From: Lepidostoma basale
Taxonomy: Eukaryota; Arthropoda; Insecta; Trichoptera; Lepidostomatidae
DNA length: 64,000 nt
Direction of reading: 5' to 3'
Assembly (NCBI GenBank): GCA_022606425.2
Contig: JAHDVF020001600.1
Span: 62,001 to 126,000, forward strand
Shown here: piece after piece, positions 50,481 through 59,657 of the stretch
How the letters are laid out: each line of letters begins with the position of its first letter
Numbering within the stretch: the stretch's first letter is position 1
Program-made: the position numbers and the translations under genes
The notes under the pieces: generated by a model
Told to the model about the DNA's origin: nothing
Databases searched by the model: none
The model's input: only the letters and a program-made list of their open reading frames with translations

Positions 50481-50964
50481 TCGATTGACTTAATTAACTG
50501 ATGACAATCGCTACTGTTATCAATCAATCAATCAATTACATAACGATTGTCAATTTATTTACAGTAATGCATGTATACAGCTTATATTAATTTTATTAAA
50601 AGAAAATCTTCACAATATTTTCTAAATGTTTGATTGTATTAATGTTGGATTAAAATGGCTATTTAAGAGGCCTAAATTATTATTTATACGTGAAGTATTA
50701 ATTACTATGGACGCTGTATGTATATTTCACACTCCTGTACAATGTCAGGATAGAATGTAACATCGCAGATATAATATTGTCAATAAAAGACTTAATAAAA
50801 TAAAAAAGTATTTACCCAAATTACCGTGTTTTCTGTACCCATTTCAACTGACAATTTTATGCTCTAAATTACCTCACAAAAGTAGTTCAAAACTCTGAAT
50901 ATTTTTTTTAAATAAAAATAGCATTTAGTCACTCACACTTAATCGTTAATTAAGAAAGTATGTT

Positions 50965-51060
50965 AAAGCAGAGGTTCCCAAACTCTTTTATCCCCTAGAC
51001 CCCTTGCCGATTTTTTCTATTCTGCTTTCCTAATATTGATTTTTTTTACAAATTCATCTA
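50965..51060 (+). mobile_element. hAT-like terminal fragment
   Basis: AGCAGAGGTTCCCAAACTCT followed by CCCCTAGACCCCTTGCCG is the common hAT TIR type. It is cut by the LINE-A pair at about 51060; no partner end found. Confidence 0.45.
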
Positions 51061-51955
51061 ACTAACTAACTAACCATCACGCCGTCTCCCCGAAGGGGTA
51101 GGCAGAAAGAATTGACTGCCACACTTTCATACATCGTGAAATGCACGCGCGTCGATTTCTCTGGCTCCTCACATGGCCGACATTCAATATTTGATTTATT
51201 TGATCGTGTCACGTTTTCCATTACATCGTTAACATATTATATACTCGTACTTTTTTACCATTCTTTCTTCATTTGTTCTTTCCATATGTCCAAACCATCT
51301 TAATGATCCTTTCATTATTTTGTTCATAACATCATCATTCGCACCGCATTCACTTCTTATATTTTCATTCGACACTATCATACCCGGAGTATCCACACAT
51401 TACTCTAAGAGATCTTATTTCTGCTGCATTTATTCTACTTTCAACCTTCTTTTTCTAGTTCCATGCTTCGCTTCCATACATAAGGGTTGGTACAAGAACA
51501 CCATTGTGCACTGCCATTTTAGCTTTTTTGGATAGGTTTTTGTTTGCGATGACAACTTTAAGTGCACCATTCACTTTGTTGCCTGCCCCAACCCTTCTTT
51601 CAATGTGAATGCGGTGCGAATGGTGGTGTTATGAACAAAATAATGAAAGGATCATTAGGATGGTTTGGACACATGGAAAAATGAAGAAAAAATGGTTTAA
51701 AAAAGTATATGTTAACGATGTAAATGGAACTAGAAATAGAATCGTAAGACCGAGGAAAACGTGGCACGATCAAATAAATTAAATATTGAATGTCGGCCAC
51801 GTTAGCAGTCAGAGAAATCGACGTGCGTGCATGACACGATGTATGAATGTTGCGGAAGTGAGAGAAATGTGTCAGAAAAGAAAAGGGTGGCAGTCCATTA
51901 TTTCTGTCTACCCCTTTAGAGAGACGGCGTGATGGTTAGTTAGTTAGTTTAATCA
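51060..51955. mobile_element. Head-to-head LINE-A pair with tails outward
   Basis: 51060-51600 is reverse (starts AACTAACTAACTAACCATCA) and 51601-51955 is forward (ends GGCGTGATGGTTAGTTAG). Both carry 3' tails on the outside and cover overlapping parts of the C-terminal frame. Confidence 0.8.
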
Positions 51956-51964
51956 TCTATAACG

Positions 51965-52335
51965 TCATACGTCTAGCACTAGAAATTGAGACATAATGCC
52001 GAGGATGGAAGTGAAGATAGCGAAGAAGAAGAAACAACAGCAAAAAATGAAGTTATCAGTGGTAAGATCACATCTCGACGATCTAATAACATTTATTGAC
52101 TATTCGTCGGATAACAAAGTTCAACTATATTATACGCATTTTCGTAATTTTAGAGAGTTGATTACATATATATGTAAAAACAGCAAACTTCAAAATTGCA
52201 AACAAAACTTGATTCCTTTTTCAAAGCAGGATTACCAAAAGCGAGCACGTCAATTTCAAACAGCAACATCCCTTCACGATGAGTGTCCGAAGACAATAAA
52301 TAGAATTCATTCATTTTATTTAAAACTATTTTAAT
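51965..52335 (+). pseudogene. Possible Tigger-type transposase C-terminus, degenerate
   Basis: One frame gives an acidic EDGSEDSEEEETTAKNEV; the adjacent frame continues LDDLITFIDYSSDNKVQLYY and THFRNFRELITYICKNS, which resembles the helical region after the DDE core of Tigger/pogo transposases. Weak, with a frameshift between. Confidence 0.35.
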
Positions 52336-52339
52336 ATCT

Positions 52340-52950
52340 TGGTACGGTCATGACGGAAGCCAACGGGTATGCACGCGGAGTTGGAACACAGTTCAAAAAG
52401 GCCTACGAGCTGCAGCCTCCGAACGTTCTTAAAGTCTAAGCTTCTATCCAGAAACACCAAGCTGCGTATTTATAACACCATCATCAAGCCAGTGGTGACA
52501 TATGGTTCTGAGTCATGGACAATGACTCTAAAAGAACAACAAAGAATGTACGGGTTTGAGAATAGAATACTTAGAATTATCCTGTGACCTAGACCCGGTG
52601 TTGCAGCGGGAACTTGGAGGTATAGGACCAACCAAGAGATCCGTACGATGACCCAGCAGCCCCTTATAACGAGCACCGTGAGAGCCGGTCGCCTAGCATG
52701 GATTGGGCACGTATGCCGAGCCGACGAGACCAGAGCAATCAAGACCCTGTACGCGTCTAGACCGACTGGAGTAAGACCTCTAGGAAGGCCTAGACAGCGC
52801 CTAATGGACAATGTTCTGGCTGACCTGGCTAGGTTGGGCGAATCGGACTGCTGGGAGCAAAAGGCGCAGGATCGAGGAGCTTGGCGAAAAATCATCAAGG
52901 AGGCTAAAACTCTTCAAGAGTTGTATGGCCATAGGAAGTAAGTAAGTATT
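52340..52950 (+). mobile_element. LINE-H, C-terminal part in two frames
   Basis: MHAELEHSSKRPTSCSLRTF, KSKLLSRNTKLRIYNTIIKP and VVTYGSESWTMTLKEQQRMY, a stop, then STVRAGRLAWIGHVCRADET, TGVRPLGRPRQRLMDNVLAD and DRGAWRKIIKEAKTLQELYG. It ends AAGTAAGTA. Confidence 0.75.
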
Positions 52951-52989
52951 TTTATATAACGGACTTTCGGCTTTAACGGACACTCCCCC

Positions 52990-54005
52990 AAGAAGGTTTT
53001 ACCGTACTCTCTACGAAGGGAGCACTGCCAGTGTTAGGGTAAATAGGGAATTGGTTTGATATCACGAAGGGTGTTAAGCAGGGCTGCGTGATGTTTCCAT
53101 GGTTGTTCAATCTGTATATGGACAAGTGTATGAAAGAACTGAAAGGAATAAATGCTGGTGCTAAGATGAGTGATCTGTCTGTAAATTGTCTGCTTTACGC
53201 GGACGATGCCGTTCTCGTTGCGGATAGTGAGGACGAATTACAAGTCTTGGTGTCGAGAATGTATGAGGTATGCAATGGTTTTTGAAAGGGAAGAGCAAAT
53301 GACAGTTTGTAATATAAGTGTGAACGAAGAGAACTTGGAATAGGTGAGGGAATTTGTGTATTTAGGTAGCATGTTCACAGCAGATGGCCGAACGGATAGT
53401 GACGTCGAAAGAAGGGTTGGTGCGGGTAACAAAGTGAATGGAGCTTTAAGAATAGTTATTAGAAACAAGAATTTATCAATGAAAGCTAAAACGGCCGTTC
53501 ACAATGGAGCTCTGGTCCCATCAATAATGTATGGAAGCGAAGCATGGAACTGGCAGCAGAAGGATGAGAGCAGAATAAATGCGTAGAGATGAGGTCCCTA
53601 AGACGTATGTGTGGTAAAACGATATACGACAGAATCTCAAATGCTGATATACGAGTAAGAAAGGAATGTAGAGCGGAAGAAGGTATTATGAACAAAATTA
53701 TGAAAGGATCGCTGCGTTGGTTCAGACATATAAAACGCATGGATGGAGAAAGAATGGTTAAGAAAGTATACGTTAATGATGGAAATGGGGTACGAAGTCG
53801 AGGCAGACCGAGGAAAACATGGCATGACTAAATTAATCAAATTTTGAAGGGTTCGTCATGTTAGAAGTCGGAGGAATCGACGTGCGTGTATGACTTGTTG
53901 TATGAATTTGGAGGAAGCTAGAGAGGTTTGCCAGGATAGAGTAGTGTGGCGGTCCATTCTCTCTGCCTACCCCTGCGAGGAAACGGCGTGATGGTTTGTT
54001 TGTTT
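52990..54005 (+). mobile_element. LINE-A, longest copy (RT domain with YADD to tail)
   Basis: Encodes in order the RT pieces GVKQGCVM, FNLYMDKCMKELKGI and LLYADDAVLVADSEDELQ (catalytic YADD), then, past several stops, [37 protein letters not shown] and the GRPRKTWHD end, and finishes with a (TTTG)n tail at about 53996-54010. It is the only LINE-A copy here reaching the RT active site. It is 5'-truncated and dead from stops and frameshifts. Confidence 0.85.
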
Positions 54006-54009
54006 GTTT

Positions 54010-54540
54010 AGGAAGAAGAAGAAGAAAAACCACATACTATTGCAAAGATTTCCCAAAGCCGAACTCATACACCACACAGCGACAAATCTGTTATCTGTGG
54101 AAAATACAGAAAAAGTAATTTTCACTTATCAATACAAAGATAAGACAGATAAGATTAAATCTCATAGGCGCTCGTTCACTATAATTACAGTTAAAACATT
54201 CGCCATATTGCGTTCAGTTTTACCAAAATATTTACAATTATTCCACTAAATAGCTGTAATAAATAGTAATTTTAAACATTTTAGTTTTGTGAAACATGTA
54301 AAAATACCATCTGTTTCTACGAATCAAATCTTACAGGTAAAATATTTCATTTACATTCTTGTATATGTAATACACGTATTTTTCTTTTTCTTTCTTCGTT
54401 TCCTGAAGAGTCCTATACAACGCATTGGTTCGGAGCGGACTTTAAAGTGGTTCTGTGATATGGAGTCTTCACGAGGCGAGATATTTCGCTTTGCTAGGAA
54501 GTGTTCACAAAAAAATTCTGACGTATGTGAGGGAGTATGA
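54010..54540. other. Intergenic stretch, unrecognised
   Basis: Starts GGAAGAAGAAGAAGAAAAAC, perhaps a (GAA)n LINE tail remnant. Small frames on both strands without family resemblance. Confidence 0.35.
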
Positions 54541-54720
54541 TAGCTATCCGTAGCTCTATCCCACGGCATTTCTTTTTGGAATACTTGGAACCAATTCTTT
54601 ACAGCTTCGAAGAGATGGGCATCTCATTACCCATTTCTTTAGATTAATCAGGGGATATTTCGAGAACTCGTTCGTGCTGGAGGATGTTGATATTTTTGTC
54701 CCTGGTAGATATGATATGAC
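54540..54720 (+). mobile_element. LINE-E-related fragment, diverged
   Basis: The STAFLFGILGTNSLQLRRDG..HFFRLIRGYFENSFVL-like reading matches the segment before the LINE-E terminus, with breaks. Confidence 0.45.
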
Positions 54721-55185
54721 ATCCTTATGTATCGAAGCGAAGCATGGAACCGGCAAAAAATGATGAAAGTAGAATAATTGCAATAGAAATGAGATCTCTT
54801 TGACGAATGTGTGATACTCTGTGAATGATAGAGTGTCGAATGAAAATATAAGAAGTGAATGCGGTGCGAATGATGGTGTTATGAACAAAATAATGAAAGG
54901 ATCATTAAGATGGTTTGGACACATGGAAAGAAAGAATGGTAAAAAAAGTATATGTTAACGAAATAGAATCGGAAGACCGAGGTAAACGTGGCACGATCAA
55001 ATAAATCAAATATTGAATGTCGGCCATGTGAGGAGTCAGAGAAATCGACGCGCGTGCATGACACGATGTATTAATGTTGAGGAATCGAGAGAAATATGTC
55101 AAGAAAGAAAAGTGTGGCAGTCCATTTTTTCTGCCTACCCCTTCGGGGAGGCGGCGTGATGGTTAGTTAGTTAGTTAGTTACATA
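54718..55185 (+). mobile_element. LINE-A 3' copy, (TTAG)n tail
   Basis: Starts CATCCTTATGTATCGAAGCG and ends GGGAGGCGGCGTGATGG plus four TTAG units. Internal frame broken. Confidence 0.8.
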
Positions 55186-55323
55186 TCTCCGACAGCGACA
55201 GCATATATTGTTTTGACCTACCGGCCGCCAGAACCAATCTGCCTCTGATGACACCAGTGGGAAGAGCAATTAGTCTGCTGAACGCGATCTCCTCAGAGAT
55301 AGAAGGCTTTCATATTAGTGAAA
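55186..55323 (+). mobile_element. LINE-E-related fragment
   Basis: ATCTCCGACAGCGACAGCAT then CCTCTGATGACACCAGTGGG and CTCCTCAGAGATAGAAGGCT follow LINE-E order. Confidence 0.55.
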
Positions 55324-55380
55324 GCATTCACTTCTTATATTTTCATTCACACATTCGTCTAAGAGACCTCATTTATAGAT
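55324..55380 (-). mobile_element. LINE-A short fragment, reverse
   Basis: ATTCACTTCTTATATTTTCA then CATTCGTCTAAGAGACCTC is the complement of the LRRMCG..NENIRSEC region. Confidence 0.5.
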
Positions 55381-55479
55381 ACAATCAGTTGGAAAAAAGA
55401 TAAATACATTTAATGCATTTTTTATAAGCGTGTTTTGTAAAACTTTTTGTAAAACTCCATTATAAATTTATAATAGTAA

Positions 55480-55795
55480 ACATGACTATATGGCTGCGAA
55501 ACCTGGACTCTAAAAGTGAATGTAATGAACCGGTTGGAAGCGTTCGAGATGTGGATATACCGCAGAATGCTCCGTGTACCGTGGACCGATAGGGTCAGTA
55601 ATGCAGACGTACTACAGAGAACCAGAGCCAATAGAGAGCTGTTGTCGAGTGTGAAAATTAGAAAGGTCTCATATTTGGACAGGAATAACAATTCAGAACC
55701 TGTTCCAAGTGGCGCAGGATAGAGATGCCTTTGCTGTAGTGATCGCCAACGTTGGGGGGACCTGACACGGCACCGAAAGAAGAAGAAGAAATGGG
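55480..55795 (+). mobile_element. LINE-C 3' fragment with internal deletion
   Basis: [20 protein letters not shown] and MWIYRRMLRVPWTDRVSNAD lead into LLSSVKIRKVSYLD, then a jump to the GACCTGACACGGCACC end and GAAGAAGAAGAA. Confidence 0.75.
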
Positions 55796-55799
55796 TAAA

Positions 55800-56058
55800 T
55801 GTGAACCCATCCCTTCTTATCTGCAGACTCTCTTTTACAAATATGAAAGATGTCGATCTCCGATGCGATCATGTTCAGCAGTTTGATTGCTCTCCGACTG
55901 GCATCACCAGAGGCAGGTTGGTTCTGCATGCTGGGAGATAAAACAGTCTGTGCTGACGCTGTCGAAGATAACCATCCGGAACATAAAGATGGATAGCCTC
56001 CAAGATAACGGAGTTCCCCCGATATGCATATGTTCTGTAGCGCCACGTCTTTGATCAG
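55800..56058 (-). mobile_element. LINE-E-related fragment, reverse
   Basis: GAAAGATGTCGATCTCCGAT through ACCAGAGGCAGGTTGGTTCT is the complement of the LINE-E end. Confidence 0.6.
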
Positions 56059-56059
56059 A

Positions 56060-56345
56060 TGAGATCTCTTAGACGCATGTGAGTCAAATGACGTAGACTG
56101 GAAGAAAATATTTTGAACAAAATTATAAAGGGATCGCTACTTTAATTTGGACGCATGGATTGTATGGGATAAAGTATGAATAGTTAAGAAAATATACGAT
56201 GTGAATGGAGTATATAGTTGAGGATGACCGAGAAAGACGTGGCATGGCCAAATTAATCCAATTTTAGGCATCGACCATGTAAGGGATCGTAACAATTGAC
56301 GTGCGTGTATGACTCGCTGTACGAACGTGGAGAAATCTAAAGAGT
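56060..56345 (+). mobile_element. LINE-A degenerate copy
   Basis: GATGAGATCTCTTAGACGCA to GACTCGCTGTACGAACGTGG matches LINE-A with many changes. It merges into an unrelated reverse frame to its right. Confidence 0.6.
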
Positions 56346-56650
56346 ACAAAATTCTCTCTCTTATACTTCGAATATTAATCATATTCGGACTTCTAGAAGT
56401 TAGTCTTGGATCTTCTAGAAGTTCAGCTCTTGTGGCTGCTCCTCTTACGTCTGATGGGAACATTGTTTGAAAGGTGATTTGGTGGGTTGTTGGTTTATGC
56501 GGGGGCATGATTTGTGTGGCCCGTATTGTTCCTCTGAAGAAGGATCGATTTTGGGCGCTTGTGGTGGCTGGGTCGTAATTTGAGAGGTATTTTATTGTAG
56601 GGTTAGGATGAGAAGGGATTCCTTTGTAAAAACGTTCAAGGATCCCCAAT
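56345..56650 (-). other. Unidentified reverse open frame
   Basis: Complement reads MGILERFYKGIPSHPNPTIK, YLSNYDPATTSAQNRSFFRG, TIRATQIMPPHKPTTHQITF, TRAELLEDPRLTS, then enters LINE-A. I do not recognise the family; likely a retroelement fragment. Confidence 0.35.
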
Positions 56651-56879
56651 TCTAGGTGCAGTTATGTGATTAGTATACTCGTACACTTGTATATAATAAT
56701 TCTCCAATGAAATATTGAGATAAGAATCAGTGTACTCAAAGAATTGAGTCACTATTTTGTTTGGAATCATGACTCGTTTGGTACGTTCCATAGAAAATAT
56801 TGATCATAGAATTCATTAGAATTTCTTCTATATACGCCATACTTTGTGTTGTTATAATGGTTTCTTTCTATTTTTCTTT

Positions 56880-57425
56880 TTTATACACTTTGTATACCCG
56901 TATACAACACTTTTATTATAAAAAAAACAATTATATAGACATGTTTCGGACAAATAGTCCTTCTTCAGTAAAGATATAATACATATTTATAAAATTGTTG
57001 TTGATCAAATGATCTGACAGATGTTACAAAGTTTTTTTTTTCTTTTTTTTTAATCTTTTTAACACCTGTCATCTGTCATCTGTCATGCAGAGGATGCCGT
57101 CATCGCGAACCCCAAAAAGATTGCTGGAGTGGCACCCAGGTGGTAGAAGACCAATTGGACGACCAAGGCTGCGATGGGAGGATGAAGTTGGGAGAGATGG
57201 GGCGAAATTGTTACGAGTGTCAGATTGGAGGGTCGAAGCGGAGGACAGGAGGAGTTGGAGGCGAAGAATACTGGAGGCTAAGGCTCGATATGGGCTGTAG
57301 GGCCATCGAAGAAGAAGAAGTATATTTACTGAAGAAGGAATGTTTGTCCGAAACATGTCTATATAATTTTATTTTTTAAATAAAAGTGTTGTATATACAA
57401 AGTGTATAAAAAAGAAAAATATAAA
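56880..57425. repeat. Inverted-repeat element with hammerhead-like arms, interrupted by LINE-G
   Basis: The left arm (TATACACTTTGTATACCCGT..GACATGTTTCGGACAAATAG) is mirrored at right (CTGAAGAAGGAATGTTTGTC..GTGTTGTATATACAAAGTGT). Each arm has a CTGAAGA-hairpin-GAAACATGTC core (56936-56972 on the complement, 57329-57359 forward). LINE-G sits between the arms. Confidence 0.65.
57085..57317 (+). mobile_element. LINE-G 3' fragment, (GAA)n tail, inside a foldback element
   Basis: Open: [55 protein letters not shown], then the stop and CATCGAAGAAGAAGAAG. It sits between the inverted arms 56880-56985 and 57318-57425. Confidence 0.75.
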
Positions 57426-57429
57426 TAAT

Positions 57430-57560
57430 TTATTAGGATAACAATTCGTTAGAATTTGTTAGAATTTATTAGAATTCATTAGAATGTATCAAAACTTATT
57501 AGGATTTATTAGAATTCACTAGGATTCATTAGGATTCGTTCTAACGAATTCTAATTCGAA
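57430..57560 (+). repeat. Degenerate ATTAGAATT-type short tandem array
   Basis: GTTAGAATTTGTTAGAATTT, ATTAGAATTCATTAGAATGT and similar units repeat about eleven times. Confidence 0.75.
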
Positions 57561-57564
57561 AAAA

Positions 57565-57903
57565 AAAACGATTTACGTTGGACTAGTGCTTTTGGGCGTT
57601 GTTTTAAAATGGCTTCCGGAATATTGTTTTATTTATAATTTGTTTGAAACTGGAACAGATTATATCTATGCTTTAAAACAGGGCGAGCCAATCGGCGGAT
57701 TAGTTTCTACAATCATAGATTTAGATAAAGAATTATCGGAATACTTTATCACTCAAAGGAACAGTCATTTTGCTGGAATCATTGAAGTTATATTTTTATG
57801 CCATAAAATGAGTGTTCTTTTAGACTCTTATCCGTCGCAAATAATAATAAAAACGTTGATACCTACAATGTATTGGGTGTTCGGTCCGTTTTTTTTTTAA
57901 GGA
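57565..57903 (+). other. Unidentified AT-rich open frame, about 110 codons, no in-frame ATG at its start
   Basis: LFETGTDYIYALKQGEPIGG, LVSTIIDLDKELSEYFITQR, NSHFAGIIEVIFLCHKMSVL, LDSYPSQIIIKTLIPTMYW. Amino-acid composition looks protein-like. It is followed at once by LINE-D and preceded by a short tandem array. Could be a retropseudogene exon or captured host sequence. Confidence 0.35.
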
Positions 57904-57904
57904 A

Positions 57905-58480
57905 CTAGCTGAAATGCTTAAAAAACTAGTCGTTGTATCCAAATCTGTAGGTTTGAATATAAACCTGGCAAAGACCAAGGTGATGGGCACGGAAAGGCTT
58001 GAAATCAATGTGGATGCCAACAAAATTGAGAATGTCCAAGAATATACATACCTGGGACACAATATTCGATTGGCCCGAGATAACCAAACCGCAGAGCTAA
58101 AAACAAGAATTGGACTAAGCTGGGCAGCTTTCGGAAACATGGCTTACATCCTTAAAAAACGGAAAATACCGATCAACCTGAAACGAAAAGCCTATGAAGC
58201 CTGCGTTCTGCCAGTTGGTACTTATGGCCTTAAAACTGTTATATTGTCCAAACAAAGTGCCGAGAAACCACAAGTGACCCAAAGAGCCATGGAAAGAGCC
58301 ATGTTAGGAATAAGCCTAAGAGACAGAGTCAGAAACCATACGATGAGAGAAAAAACAAAGGTCACTGACATCATCCACCGGGTGACGACTCTAAAATGGC
58401 AGTGAGCAGGTCACGTAGCCAGAAGCTCAGACGAAAAATGGACAAGAAGACTGCTGACTTGGAGAGAAAACATATTTATT
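57905..58480 (+). mobile_element. LINE-D upstream segment (RT thumb region)
   Basis: 57914-58405 is open for 163 residues: MLKKLVVVSKSVGLNINLAK, ENVQEYTYLGHNIRLARDNQ, ILKKRKIPINLKRKAYEACV, MERAMLGISLRDRVRNHTMR; then a stop and [19 protein letters not shown]. Confidence 0.8.
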
Positions 58481-58509
58481 ATTTCTTTAACAATGATGTA
58501 AAAATCCAT

Positions 58510-58705
58510 ATTAAATAAATAATATGAAAGAAAACTTCTGTCTTCTAGGAGTTTTCTTATATTTTAGATGGAATGACATGTTTCGCCCTTCTAAGGCATT
58601 ATCAAATGTTTGTTGTAGCATTTGATAATGCCTTAGAAGGGCGAAACATGTCATTCCATCTTAAATATAATAAAACTTATTTTCATTCATATTAATTGTT
58701 TCTTG
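58510..58705. repeat. Foldback element with mirrored TTGATAATGCC..GGGCGAAACATGTC arms
   Basis: GACATGTTTCGCCCTTCTAA on the left is answered by TTAGAAGGGCGAAACATGTC on the right around a short TGTTTGTTGTAGC centre. Arms about 85 bp. No coding content. Confidence 0.75.
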
Positions 58706-58729
58706 AAAAATGATGCAAAACTCTTCTTC

Positions 58730-59042
58730 TTCTGCTGCTTTATTTAGGACTGTGTCCTATTATTTCTCGGAGCCTGTTCCTGGGATGCAGATGTCCAACT
58801 GTCTCGCCATCTTTTAGGTGGTCTTCCTGCAGGTCCATTTCCTGTTGGTACTTTATTTGCGGCTATATTGATCACTCTTTCAGAACATGCTATTTTCACA
58901 TGATCTCTTCAGTAGCGTCTTCTCAGTCTTCCGACATCTTCCACATTGCAGATCTTTCTTATTTCAGAATTTCTTATTCTGTCTCGAAGTGTCGTTCCCG
59001 CAACGAATCGGAGAGTCTTCATTTCTGTGGTTCCCATGCTAA
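58730..59042 (-). mobile_element. LINE-F-related 3' part, reverse
   Basis: Complement reads [33 protein letters not shown] and [18 protein letters not shown]. It lies between two foldback elements upstream of the LRR gene. Confidence 0.65.
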
Positions 59043-59335
59043 ACTCCATGTTAAATAATTAATACGAATGAAAACGTCAGTTTTCTAGAAGTTTTATTAT
59101 ATTTTATGGGAATGGCATGTTTCGCCCTTCTAAGACATTATCAAATGTGACGAAACTTTGTTAAAAATGTCACATAAATTTCGGTTAATTACCATATTCT
59201 GCTCCATTTACTAGTGTATATAAACTGCAATGCAATGAGTTGAAACATTTGATAATGTCTTAAGGGCGAAACATGACATTCCCATAAAATATAATAAAAC
59301 TTCTAGAAAACTGACATTTTCATTCGTATTAATTA
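59043..59335. repeat. Related foldback element with unique centre
   Basis: The ends AATACGAATGAAAACGTCAG and CTGACATTTTCATTCGTATT are inverted; inner arms carry ATGTTTCGCCCTTCTAAGAC and its mirror; about 80 bp of unique centre. A half copy lies at 62213-62285. Confidence 0.72.
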
Positions 59336-59396
59336 TTTAAAACAAATATGATTGATATTTATTACCAATGTATTTCTATAACTGTTAATGCAAAAA

Positions 59397-59570
59397 CTTT
59401 GTTTTATATCACAATTGTATTTATTTTACGACAGCTGTTTCATCAACCAATGTTGACATCATCAGGTGTTACAATAATATATCAAATAACACCTGATGAT
59501 ATCAACATTGGTTGATGAGACAGCTGTCGTAAAATAAATACAATTGTGATATAAAATAACAAAGTTTATA
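59397..59570. repeat. Inverted pair of the same hammerhead-like element
   Basis: Reverse copy: core CTGATGA on the complement at 59459-59465 and GAAA at 59438-59441. Forward copy: CTGATGA at 59493-59499, hairpin ATCAAC/GTTGAT, core GAGA (59517-59520, one change), CAGCTGTC. The arms form a palindrome around 59478. The flank GTATCATGGTGTTTCGGCTA is shared with 5330-5360. Confidence 0.6.
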
Positions 59571-59635
59571 AAATGTTAAAGTATCATGGTGTTTCGGCTA
59601 AAACAATGGACTATTCAATGTATTTCTTATTGCAG

Positions 59636-59657
59636 ATCAGACACAAGATAAATTAAG
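59636..59657 (+). other. 5' untranslated part of the LRR gene's first coding exon
   Basis: A pyrimidine tract and AG acceptor (ending at 59635) precede 22 bases and the ATG. This implies a spliced 5' leader. The sequence immediately upstream is foldback repeat down to about 59620, so the leader intron reaches into repeat DNA. Confidence 0.5.

Noticed and set aside
55158..55182. Insect telomeric repeat
   Set aside because: The unit is TTAG, not TTAGG, and it is only the short tail of LINE-A copies.
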